Assembly (NCBI GenBank): GCA_002794775.1
Contig: NBAY01000063.1
Span: forward strand, 124,001 to 188,000
Direction: 5' to 3'
Length of the DNA: 64,000 bases
DNA from: Porodaedalea pini
Taxonomy: Eukaryota; Basidiomycota; Agaricomycetes; Hymenochaetales; Hymenochaetaceae
A program made the position numbers and the translations under genes. Positions 40,552 through 50,829 of the stretch are shown here, piece by piece (within the stretch, counting starts at the first letter, position 1; each line of letters begins with the position of its first letter). The notes below the pieces were generated by a model. That model made no database searches. It saw nothing but the letters and a program-made list of their open reading frames with translations, and was not told the DNA's origin.

Positions 40552-41043
40552 ACCCCGCATTCGAGTTATCCTCCCTTGCAGACCTCTCCACTCATCAATG
40601 ATGTTTCCATGGCCTCTCCAGACCCAAATGTGGCAGGTCTTGAGAAGAAGACACAGGGTGCGCAATAACATCACACCCGAGGCACTCGTCCCGCTTGAGG
40701 TGCCGATGCAGCCACACAACTATGTCTTGTCCTCAACAACCTCACACAAAGCAGTGCTCACCGTCTTTGTGTGCTAGTGTGCACTGTCCACGGTGTTTGG
40801 TGGAGACGAGGAGGACGAGCTCACCAGTGGTGCATTGGACCTCCCGGTGAAAGCGACTGAGGAAGAGGTGACATAACATGCTGCGGCGTGGCACAGCTGA
40901 TAGTGTAACTTTGAGTATTAGCGCGAGCTTGAAGAAGGGATTGATATGGAGCGGAGGGAGAAGGAGTTATGGCGTGAGCGAGCAATGATGCTTCGGGTGC
41001 AGGTGATGCAACCTGGGATGTCTAAGCCGTTTAGGGAGGCTTG
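40552..41043 (+). pseudogene. Partial bZIP pseudogene, inverted relative to its parent
   Basis: It matches the last ~170 codons of the bZIP gene (29276-31027) but on the plus strand, with its decayed 3' flank continuing to 41208. Recognisable pieces are NDVSMASPDPN, NNITPEALVPLEVPMQPHNY and EFREREKELWRERAMM-like codons, then PFRE and a stop. Many changes are CpG to TpG or CpA: a parental GCGCCGACGCAGCCGCGT corresponds to GTGCCGATGCAGCCACAC. Stops and frame losses remove the basic region. Confidence 0.85.
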
Positions 41044-41208
41044 AGGCAAGGTGCCGTATCGTTCATGTGTTCATGCATTTGTATGCTCCCCTTTTCTCTT
41101 GATCTTTCTCCTCTTGCATCATTCATCCATCAACCCATGCTATGCCCCATGCACACATCTCCATTATGTGCATTCTTCGGACCACATAAAGCATAAGCCT
41201 ACCACGTC

Positions 41209-41704
41209 ATCACCCCCACCACAATTCAGTGTTCGAACTCTGCCAGTAGCCGCCCGAGACGCTCCGGGCTTCGGACTAGTCTTTTGTGCATTGGCTTGGC
41301 TCGAGGAGTTCATCCAAAACATCTCAAATTTTTAATTTGATTTAACTACTGCTTCATTCATTTTGATCCAACTCTTGCCATAGCCAGAGTCAGTGATATG
41401 CCCAAAACATCATGTATTTTTAATTTGATTTGAATACTCGCATGTGCAGACTCATACTTCATGCATGTGGTCTTGAAGGTATCTTTGGTCTGTGAGTTTT
41501 ATGAGTATGAACTGTGGATCACGGCGGCCGCTGAAATGAATGAGGACATACAAAATATTCAACCTGCTCGAGTACTTTACATATATCCTATACTATATAT
41601 ACATTCAAATCGAGAATACTAGACAGAACTCCTACTTTGCAGAATTTAAGACGCATTGGGTGAACACCGTCGTATCCGTGAGCACTGCGAACTACACTAT
41701 CTAA
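41209..41704. other. No supported gene
   Basis: AT-rich sequence with short internal repeats (TTTTTAATTTGATTT twice, near 41330 and 41420). Nothing coding is seen. Confidence 0.3.
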
Positions 41705-42410
41705 TCAGCTATGGGACAGTCTCAATTTGCTACTGAGATTACAGGTCATCAGAATATTGAGTACCACCACTACAAAGAGTACAACCATCACTGGTATCGA
41801 CACACTGTGTGAGTTTTCTGCCCAGACAAACACCAAGATTGTGGCAACAAGCGTGATTATGGACAATACAAATAGTCTGCCAGTTACTCTGGAGCTGCAC
41901 ATCATGTTTTCCACCAGCTGTTGGCTCTCCAATAGTCCATGACCATTGGTGCCTTGCAGAACCTTATTTTGAGAAAGGGGGTTACAGCTCCAAAGGATAT
42001 GTCCAAAATGAATGTGGCACTGAGAGCCAGGAGGATAGATATGTATAACAATGCATTGATGGCATAAGTGGCCCACTTTGCAGCGCTTTGTGCTGTGAAT
42101 ATGGCCAGTGCGTATTGCAAGAATATAGCACTCAGTGAGGCTAAAAAGATAGACTGTGGGTTGGAGCTTAGATGGCAGTGACTTGCTTTATATTAACGAC
42201 TCATGACAGTAATTCTCATATTGAATGTGCTTTGTAACAGAGCCCTTGTCTGATCTGTTTCTTTGTCTGCTTTGGATGAATCCATCGCTTATTAGTATAA
42301 ATACAGATGATGAGTTGGCGAGCTCACTTGATCTAGCGCTTTGCATGCTGCCTCCAGAATATGGATCAGCTCCATGACCTGGGTTGGCATGGTTCAATGA
42401 GCTGTTCCTA
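41705..42410 (-). pseudogene. Decayed paralog of the 4-TM protein gene
   Basis: An exon-3-like stretch (41705-42153) begins after a conserved acceptor and reads SLSAIFLQYALAIF, then LYISILLALSATFILDI. After a frame change it reads ATILVFVWAENSHSVSIPV, matching FGAMVFAWAEQPRAVSISL of the intact gene. An exon-1-like piece (~42320-42410) ends SMQSARS before a GTGAGC donor, matching VAARSNGS. Amino-acid similarity is only moderate, so the duplication is old. Confidence 0.65.
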
Positions 42411-42769
42411 CCAGTGCTAAGATAAGTACAATGTTAATTTCATAAATGCAGTGGACACACGAGTAAATGCCTCATTCCAGAGACTGAGTGTGCACACTGC
42501 CTTCATGCATGAGCAACAGAGACTCGTCATTGCGGGCGCCTGCAGGATGTGTAGTGTGGCGAGTGGCAGGACACATGAAAAGCATTTGTAACTGAAAGAA
42601 GAGCTCCAGCTGATAGGGAGAGATGGATGAGTACTAGTGATTCGAGTCTGTAAGTGTCACCCTTTTATCCCCTCACTGACTCCTGCCCTCCTTACATCTA
42701 AAATAATACATGATGCAAAGGGACAACCCTGAGATCGCATGCTGTGGGAAGCTTGAGGATGGGGTCCTA

Positions 42770-43775
42770 AGCGAGTTAGACACCTTTCTCCAATACGATG
42801 TGCCCCCTCAATCCAGCCAACTCATGCTGCAGAAAAGCCACCAATACGAGTGAGGAGACCCGTGAGACATATCTCACATGTATTATTCAATAGAAATTGT
42901 TCTTCGGAAACATGGCGGATGTGTAGTGTGAAGTTGATGAAGTTGGACAAGGGATTCCAAATGTCATTTCTCCTAAACTCAGACTCCTGCCCTTCCCAAA
43001 CGCTTTAAAGAATGAGTGGGTTCACATCCAAGATTTGAAGCTTCACAGTGGTATGTGTGAAGATGATTATCCTCTGAACAATATATATATATATATAAGC
43101 TGAGATTATCATGTGGCATACCAAATATCATAGAACAGACCCTCATTATCTGATCTGAGGTAGAGTCCCTTTATCTAATGCTGCAAGAAGATATATGAAT
43201 ACAAGAAAAGTAAGACTTGACATGAGGCGTACCTTCTTTTGTTTGCAGAAAGCTGCCTGCCTTATGAAGTCAGATGCATACATGTCGGGAAATCAGTAAG
43301 GCAGACAGAGTTAGGGTGCAAAAGTTTGACAGTTACTTTCAGTAGTCTGTTTTGCTTAGAAAGCACACAATCAGCGCACACACCTCTGCCCCCGGTTTGG
43401 CGGATAGCTCATGACTGTGGTGCCGAGAGATCTTGGGAAGATAGTTATTGAATATTCTGGCTCCAGTCAAAGACGTCTGATAGATCAAAGTTCAATATAC
43501 AGTTCTATCATTAAACTTTCCTGAGACTAACTGATAGTTTTCAGCAGAATAGAATAGTTCAAACTCTGCATAAAGGCTTGTGGCAAACACACAGTCCCTG
43601 ACCACTTAAACACCCTTTGACACCCTCGAGGTGTTCCACACCTCATTTGTTGGCTCCAAGGAGGATGGTGTTCCATGTGAAGAAGCACAGCATATGCAGA
43701 AATACGTCTACAAAGAGCGCCTTGGCTCTTTCCTAGATGTAGATCACTTCACAGCAAGCAAAGAGACATAAAGGG
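42770..43775 (+). repeat. Decayed duplicate of 35660-36480
   Basis: Two anchors are clear. TAGACACCTTTCTCCAATACGATGTG at 42778 aligns with the TAGACACCTTCCTCAGATACG block at 35668. CACCCTCGAGGTGTT (43620) occurs exactly at 36337. On the minus strand both encode a version of SRV(A/S)(N/K)GV, supporting an exon there. An AT-dinucleotide run lies near 43083. The copy is cut on its right by Gypsy A. Confidence 0.65.
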
Positions 43776-43805
43776 TCTAGGAGGAGGACAAGATCGTCAA
43801 GACTG

Positions 43806-43810
43806 TATAC
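43806..43810. repeat. Target-site duplication of Gypsy A (left)
   Basis: TATAC is repeated at 50822-50826, a 5-bp duplication typical of Ty3/Gypsy integration. Confidence 0.85.
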
Positions 43811-44265
43811 TGTCAGCGACGGACTATGGGTATGCAAAAGGTAACCGAGTCGCGCGGAACTCAGTCAGAGGAAGAGGAAAGAGGGAGAGAGCAGTGAGCC
43901 AGGGGAGCTGACACAGCACAGAGATAGGGGGCAGCTTCTGGACGTAGCCAGGTAGAATTGACCAGGTCAAAACTAAGGGATAAGTACAGGAGGACTACCT
44001 ACTTATATACCCTTCAGAGGCTGCGCATGGACCAGGGAATTAGCTACTACATAAAGATAGATGATAGAACATCATGGAACCTCATAGAACAATGACATCA
44101 TAGGATTGGTCAGCGAGTAAGGATAGTATGAGAAAGAACGTAATGAATAATGAGTAAGCAGGAATAAGTGTGATTAGTGATGGGTGGATAAGATATGATA
44201 AGATAAGATAAGGGAAAATGATAAGAGAATAAGAGAATAAAATTAATTAAACAGCGTCCATGACA
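43811..44265 (-). repeat. Gypsy A LTR (3' LTR in element orientation)
   Basis: 455 bp, TGTCA...TGACA ends. By eye it differs from the other LTR at eight positions, all transitions and all in the first ~95 bp as written on the plus strand. Confidence 0.92.
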
Positions 44266-44277
44266 TGACCCTCTTCT

Positions 44278-47200
44278 TTAAGGCAAGCATCCTGATCGCT
44301 TCTGTTCCCTACCCTGGAACTTACCGGCCCACCACTGTGCCACTCCTTTCTGTATCTCAGGCTCCATCATCTCAAATACAGGTCGGAACTTCAGCTGCGA
44401 CATCTCTAAGGTGTTGAGGGCATGAGGAGCACTGGGAGTCGATTTATGAAATTCATCAATGGCCTTTTGAGAGTTCATCAAATTCTCAATTGGCTCCCAG
44501 GTGTGTTCTTTGTTTGGATACCCTTTCCAATGTACGAGGGATTTGAGCTTCCCTCACACCAGTTTGGAGTCGACAACCTTTTCGACCTTATATTCTGGCA
44601 CATCATTAATGATCTCGGGCGGGGGTGGCGGATCTCGCTTTTGTGACGTATACTGTGGCTTGTGGTATGGGGAGAGGAGTACTTCATTGAAAACTGGATA
44701 GACTTTCTTCCATGTACATGGAAGTTTAAGCCTATATGCTGACATGCCGATTTTCTTTTCAATGATGAAAGGCCCATAGCGTTTATCTCCCAGCTTCTTC
44801 ATAGGACGGTCTGTCTTTAAGTGAGTTCCTTTGAGCATGACCTTATCCCCAGGTTTATACTCAATGGATTCTCCCTTTGTCCTGTCGTAGAAGTGTTTCA
44901 TGGTTTCAGCCGCATGCCTTAACGCTGATTTGGTTTCCTCCCTGATCTTGGCCATCCGGTCGGCAAACTGTTTAGCGGACTCGTTGGTCAATTTGCATCT
45001 AGGATTTGTGCCCTTGTACGGGTGTCTCCCATGGTTGACAAAAAAGGGTGACACTCCTGTCGACGTCTGTTCCTTGTCGTTATATGCGAATTCTGCTAAT
45101 GCAAGCCATTCTGCCCAGTCTGACTGATGGTGGTTAACGAAGAGATGGAGGTACTGTTCTATCTCTTGGTTTATTCATTCTGTCTGACCATCTGTCTGTG
45201 GGTGATATGCCATTGATGGGTTTCCCTCGATGCCCAGTAATCGGTATAGTTCATTCATGAACTTGGACTCAAACTGTGATCCTCTGTCATGAATAAACTT
45301 TCGCGGTATGCCGTGCAGTCTGAAGATATGATCCCGGTAGAGCCTCGCCATTCCTTCCGACGTTATGCTCATGGAGGTAGGGATGGCATGCACCTGTTTA
45401 CTGAACCTGTCAATGAAGACACAGATCACGTTATGCCCATTGGACTCAGAAAGTTCGCCGATCAGGTCTGCCGTGACGATTTCCCAAGGACTTTTCGGGA
45501 TCTCGTTTGGGTTCAGAGGGTTATGTGGTTTCGCTCTGTGCACCTTGGTACGTTGGCATGCATCGCATCCCTCAACATACATTTGAACATCTCATTGGAT
45601 TCCTGGCCACCAGTAGTTGCGTGTGATCAACTCATGGGTCTTATAGTGCCCTGGGTGTCCTGCGAGTGTGCTGTCATGATGGTTTCAAATGATGTCTTCC
45701 CAGAGTTTATGGTCCTTTGGCACGTAGATCCTGCCCTTCCATGTCAACAACCCTTCTTCCTCTTCATCCCACTCTTGCTCCTTCCTTCCTAACGCCTTCA
45801 CAACTGCCCTGTCCCTGTTGTTTCGTACCCTTTTGATTCGTTTGACAAAGTCTGCATCTAGTGCTTCTAGCAGTGTTGCATTTACAAATAAGTCTGGCTT
45901 GAGCAAAATGATGTCGATATTGTTGTTCTCCCCCCTCTCATGGTCCGCTCATCTCGAGAGGAGGTCAGCCTTTGTCATCAGGGCACCTGGTTTATGAAAC
46001 AGTTTGAAGTCGTAGTCTGCTAACTCCTGTAGCCATCTTGCTTGTTGGTGGTTAATCTTCTGGGGTTTTCAGAAATATTGGAGGTTGAGGTGATCTGACC
46101 AGATTTCGAAGGTTTGTGTTGCTCCCAGAAGATATTGTCGCCAGTCATCCAGTGCACACATGATCGCAAACATTTCTTTGTCATAGATTTCATAATTGCG
46201 CTCTGCTTGGCTAAGCGCTTGCAATCGGTATGCAATTGGATGCCACTTTCCGTCAATGAATTGGGACAGAATGGCGCCGTTAGCGAAATGCAACAAATCG
46301 GCCTCCACCTGGAATTGACCATCATCAGCTGGTACTGCGAGTACAGGTTCCTCACAGAGCTTCTGCTTCAGACGTTCAAAGGCCTCTTGTTGCTCCACCT
46401 CCCACTTCCACTCTACATCTCCGGTCAACACTGTCAGGGGCTTCACATAGTGACTGAACGCTAGGATAAAGCGGTGGTAGTAGTTGCAGAACCCAAGGAA
46501 CGACTGTAGTTCTTTCTTGTTCTTAGGAACTGGCCAATCTTTTATGCCTGCCACTTTTGCAGGATCCATGCAAATCTGTCCATTGCCAAGGATATGCCCA
46601 AGATAGTTCACGGTTTCTTGGGCGAAGCTGCACTTTTCCGGCTTTAAGAACAACTTGTTTGCTCATAACACTTCCAGGACTTGTCAGATGAGTTTGTCAT
46701 GATGTTTGCGGGTTCGTGCAAAGATCAGAATGTCGTCCATGTAGACTATGACGTGTCCATCATTGACGAGTTCTCGGAAGATTTCGTTCATAAATCCTTG
46801 GAAGGTCGCTGGTGAATTTGTGAGACCAAAAAACATGACCGTTGGTTCGAATAGACCGCGGTTTGTCCTGAAGGCAGCTTTGTGTTCATTGCCCTCTGGA
46901 ATCCAAATGTTATTGTAACCCCAGCATATGTCAAGCTTTGTGAAGAATTTCGCGTGCTTCGTCTTGTCAATGAGTTCTTGGATTAGAGGTAACGGGTATT
47001 TGTTCTTAACTGTCATGTCATTGAGTTTGTGATAATCCTGTACGGGGTGAAGCTTGCCATCCTTCTTTTTGATGAAGAAAAAGGGGGATGCCATCTCGGA
47101 TTGAGAGTTACAAATACGGCCAGTTCTCAGGTTTTTGGTGAGGAATTCGTCCAGCGCCACCTGTTCTGATGGACTGAGTGGGTAGATCTTACAGTCAGAG

Positions 47201-48420
47201 AGTTTTGAGCCCAGTTTAAGTTCGATAGCATGATCCCAAGGGCGTCTCTCTGGTAACTGATCAAATTCCTGTTTGCTGAAGACGTCTGCAAACTCTTTGA
47301 CATAGTCTGGGACCTCCTCAAGTGCCTGTTGCCTGACCTTCAGCGCCTTCCTCGGATCGGACTTAATGTATCCATCTCAATCGAAGAGAAAGAGCTGATT
47401 GCCATCTTCGAGTTCCACCAGATCAAGGTTTTCATCAGGGTCTGCATCAATGTCCTCTAGACTACAGATATAGCTGCATACATCGGGGCATCGATCAAAT
47501 TCGATCATGGATTTTTGCCAGTCGATGTTGGGATTGTGCAGCTTTAACCATTCATGTCCGATGAACACATCTGTTTTTCCTAGATCTGTGACTGCGAAGT
47601 GGATGCGCTCTGAATGATCCTTTATTGTCATGCACATTTCCATGAACTCTGTGATTGAGCCGTCCTTGTTGAGCGTGCCATCCACATTATAGACTCGGAT
47701 CGGGATGGGTGTCTTTCTTGTCCTGATCTGATGCTCTTCGATGAAGGATCGGTTGATACACGAGCCAGTGCAGCCACTGTCCAGTAGTGCATCTACCTTG
47801 AACTGGTTACCGGTGTCAGTCGTTTGGAGGAGAATCGGTACCATGAGCTGTTGCCCCCAAGACCCTCTTACAAACCGTTTCGGACCCCTCAGGTCCCTAA
47901 CAGCTGCTACAGCATCTGATTCTTCTAGCACAATGATTTGACGCACCGTCTCTTCATTCACTTCAGCATGCCTCTGCTGTTTCATCCACACTCGGAGAGT
48001 CGTCAAAGCACTTTCAAGTTTATCCTCTTTGAGACGCCGTACAACCCATGGTGCCATAAAGGGGATAGGGCAATCTCTCTGGGGTTTTCTCTCAGCTTGT
48101 TTCGACGAGTTTTCATTTTTCACGGATTTCGGTTCAGTTCCAGCCAAGGAAGAAATAGAATTAAAAGATTCGGAATAGGGTTTTACATGATTTTCAGACA
48201 CAGGAGTAGAGCAAAATGATGAGACAGAAATGTTGTTATAAGTAGGCATATCTATTTTACTAACTACTGGTACAGGAACAGAAGGAATATTTTTGCGAGT
48301 GACATTGCTTTTTACATTTTTTTGTGTTTTATCTAAATTATCTACAGAGTCCATAGAATTATCAAAAATGGCTGTTTGGAAAACCGAAACTGAACCTATC
48401 CCAGTCAGTGCCGTGTTCAC
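44278..48420 (-). pseudogene. Gypsy A pol: protease, RT, RNase H, integrase, chromodomain with nine TGA codons
   Basis: One reading frame runs from 48420 to 44278 with no frameshift, interrupted by TGA at 47377, 46684, 46663, 46069, 45949, 45685, 45592, 45175 and 44554 (lowest plus-strand base of each). Every interruption is TGA, none is TAA or TAG. Domains in order: protease with ALLDSGCTGSCI; RT with YMDDILIFA and the preceding TNSPATFQGFMNEIF; RNase H with the KEMFAIMCALDDWRQYLLG block; integrase with CDACQRTKVH zinc finger, VTADLIGELSES and HDRGSQFESKFMNEL; chromodomain with EYKVEKVVDSKL and WKGYPNKEHTWEPIENL. The terminal chromodomain classes it as a chromovirus. Confidence 0.93.
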
Positions 48421-49511
48421 TGCTGGGGCTCTGCAAAATCCAACTCCTGCTCAAAGAGCATCTCCTCTTCTTCCTCCGCAAAGTCTGACTCCTTGAGCAT
48501 CGCGGTCTCATCTGCCCAGACTTTCCTCTCTCGTGGCTCCATCCCCATCAACACAGCCCTTATCACTTCCTTTCTCTTCGGGCAGTTTGCCTTTCTGTGT
48601 CCCTGCCCTCCACAGTAGTAGCAGGCACCCGATCGCCTTAACTCTTCTAGTGACACATCCATCGGCTTCCCCATGCCTCCATATGTGACTCCGGTGGCAT
48701 CGCGCCTTTCAGGAATTCTGGGTGCAAACGTTTGAGCAGTTTTAGGTAGGGGTGCCTGGGGTCTGGGCAGGGCAGTGTGCATTTGTTCGATTGCTTTCAT
48801 TTGACGTCTGGCATTGTCAAATCGAATGGCTTTCTCTTGCCAACCTTTGTACGTGGTTGGGACTGTGTCACTCATTTCGATCCGATATACGATCTCTCTA
48901 TCCAAGGCTTTTGTCAGCTTGTGGATGAGGGTGTCATCGTTTTTGGCATCATCGTTGTATCCTGCTGCGTGGCGATAGATATCGAACTGCTGGAAGAATT
49001 GGTCAGCTGTGATATCCCGAGTGTGCTTCCAGCTGTCCAATTTTTGCATGGCGTTCATGCATTTGTTCGGGTCCTCAAATGCTTTCTCCAGTTGTTCATT
49101 GAACTTCTGGCGACTGATGAGCGAGAAGATTAGGTAGCCGTCCATCTTGATGCTTTCCAAGAAGTTCTGTGCCCAGAGTGCAGCTGATCCTTCCGTCATG
49201 AACGATAACACGAAAAGGAAGTAGTCCTTATCGTTCACGAAGTCCCCTGCATTTGCTTCGACGTAGAGGGTGATGGCACGCTCAAACTTCTTATAGCCTT
49301 GCCCGTTAAATACCTTGGGTTTGGTGATGTGTCTTCCTCCATTGCTGTTCGTTGTTTGGGGAGAGGGGACAGGTGCTGCTGAGGCTCCTGGTGTGGGGGT
49401 TGCCAATAGTCCCAGGCCATGCAGCATGTTGATGATTTCCTGCATCATCGCATTTGAGATTGCCGGTGCTCCTGTAGCTGGTGCAACGGGAGTTTGGGGT
49501 TCCGACATCAC
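48417..49511 (-). CDS. Gypsy A gag (capsid/nucleocapsid)
   Basis: Open frame of 364 residues. It includes the retrotransposon gag core (YFLFVLSFMTEGSAALWAQN, then FEDPNKCMNAMQKLDSWKH) and one CCHC zinc knuckle CYYCGGQGHRKANCP near residue 300. Gag assembles the particle and packages RNA. The N-terminus is Pro/Ala-rich. The pol frame is offset from gag at their junction (48417-48420), implying frameshift or reinitiation. Unlike pol, this frame has no stop. Confidence 0.85.
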   Translation of the reverse strand: MMSEPQTPVAPATGAPAISNAMMQEIINMLHGLGLLATPTPGASAAPVPSPQTTNSNGGRHITKPKVFNGQGYKKFERAITLYVEANAGDFVNDKDYFLFVLSFMTEGSAALWAQNFLESIKMDGYLIFSLISRQKFNEQLEKAFEDPNKCMNAMQKLDSWKHTRDITADQFFQQFDIYRHAAGYNDDAKNDDTLIHKLTKALDREIVYRIEMSDTVPTTYKGWQEKAIRFDNARRQMKAIEQMHTALPRPQAPLPKTAQTFAPRIPERRDATGVTYGGMGKPMDVSLEELRRSGACYYCGGQGHRKANCPKRKEVIRAVLMGMEPRERKVWADETAMLKESDFAEEEEEMLFEQELDFAEPQQ

Positions 49512-50366
49512 GGGCGATGGTGCTAGTGATGGGTGGGGTGGTTGGTGGGCTCCTAGCTCGTCGTCTAGGCATACTAGATCGTCATCGGTTAGCGGTGGTA
49601 GTTGTGCGAGGACAGCATCGGCAGTGTCTTTGGGTGGTGTATTCCAATGCTGTGCTGCTGATCCAGACGGTCAGGCGTATGGGTGTGGAGCCAGCTCAAA
49701 TCAGAAACAACACTGCCAGCCGACAGGTGGTGCGGATGCCTGCAGATCTGATTGAGCACTGTAACAAAACTCCGGATGTGGTGGTCGACTTTCACTTGCT
49801 GATCAAACCCGGATCTTCCTCTGTGAAGACTCCAACGGGCGCCAAGGGACCTTTCCAAAGATCACCCCCAAGGCCTGGTAGCTACTCTCGAGTGGGTCGG
49901 ACTCAATGTTACCCCCTCTCAAACGAGCGCTGGTTGATCAAATAGAAAGAGGACGGCAGGTTATGAAACGAGTGAGTTTAGTAATGAAAGTAAATGGTTA
50001 ACGACGTATCAGCCTGATCGATGCACGTGAGATCGATCTGAGAACAGGTGTGGGTCGAAGCGCTCGTAGTCGGGGTCGCAGTCCAAGTCGTCGGACGCGT
50101 CGGACAAGAATGTTGGTTTATAGTTCGGGGTTGCAGACAGGTAGTGGTCGGTTTTGAGGTACTTGAACGATGTAAGGGTTGAGTGTAATGATGATGGATA
50201 AGAGGAAGAGGTCGAGTGTGAAGGTGATAGTAGGTGTGCAGGTAAGATGGTAGAACGTGGTGTGATAAAGAGATTGGTGTCAGTAAGAAACGTGAACATT
50301 CAGAGCCAGCTTAGCAGTGGTGACTGAGAAGTGCGCAAGGCGGTAAGGAGGGTAGTTTTGACCTTG

Positions 50367-50821
50367 TGTCAGCAACGGACTACAGGTACGCAAAAGGTAA
50401 CCGAGTCACGTGGAACTCAGTCAGAGGAAGAGGAAAGAGGGAGAGAGTGGTGAGCCAGGGGAGCTGACACAGCACAGAGATAGGGGGCAGCTTCTGGACG
50501 TAGCCAGGTAGAATTGACCAGGTCAAAACTAAGGGATAAGTACAGGAGGACTACCTACTTATATACCCTTCAGAGGCTGCGCATGGACCAGGGAATTAGC
50601 TACTACATAAAGATAGATGATAGAACATCATGGAACCTCATAGAACAATGACATCATAGGATTGGTCAGCGAGTAAGGATAGTATGAGAAAGAACGTAAT
50701 GAATAATGAGTAAGCAGGAATAAGTGTGATTAGTGATGGGTGGATAAGATATGATAAGATAAGATAAGGGAAAATGATAAGAGAATAAGAGAATAAAATT
50801 AATTAAACAGCGTCCATGACA
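50367..50821 (-). repeat. Gypsy A LTR (5' LTR in element orientation)
   Basis: 455 bp, paired with 43811-44265. The adjoining 50300-50366 should hold the primer-binding site; I could not match it to a specific tRNA. Confidence 0.92.
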
Positions 50822-50826
50822 TATAC
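50822..50826. repeat. Target-site duplication of Gypsy A (right)
   Basis: TATAC, identical to 43806-43810. Confidence 0.85.
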
Positions 50827-50829
50827 AGT

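Larger units (their letters stand above)
43811..50821 (-). mobile_element. Complete Ty3/Gypsy chromovirus-type element (Gypsy A)
   Basis: This 7011-bp element on the minus strand has two 455-bp LTRs (43811-44265 and 50367-50821, TGTCA...TGACA) and a 5-bp TSD. Internal order in the sense direction is a leader region (about 49512-50366), gag, protease, RT, RNase H, integrase and chromodomain. A purine-rich tract precedes the 3' LTR (the left one here). It lies inside the decayed segmental duplication, so it is younger than that. Coding capacity is lost only through in-frame TGA codons (see the pol entry). Confidence 0.95.

Noticed and set aside
44278..48420. TGA might be recoded (read through or as an amino acid) in the Gypsy elements
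   Set aside because: Host genes and the intact LINE ORFs use TGA as a normal stop in this same window, and related copies have CGA at the same codons, so mutation is the simpler reading.
49315..49755. Plus-strand frame of 146 codons in Gypsy A
   Set aside because: Antisense to gag and leader; composition mirrors the coding strand.
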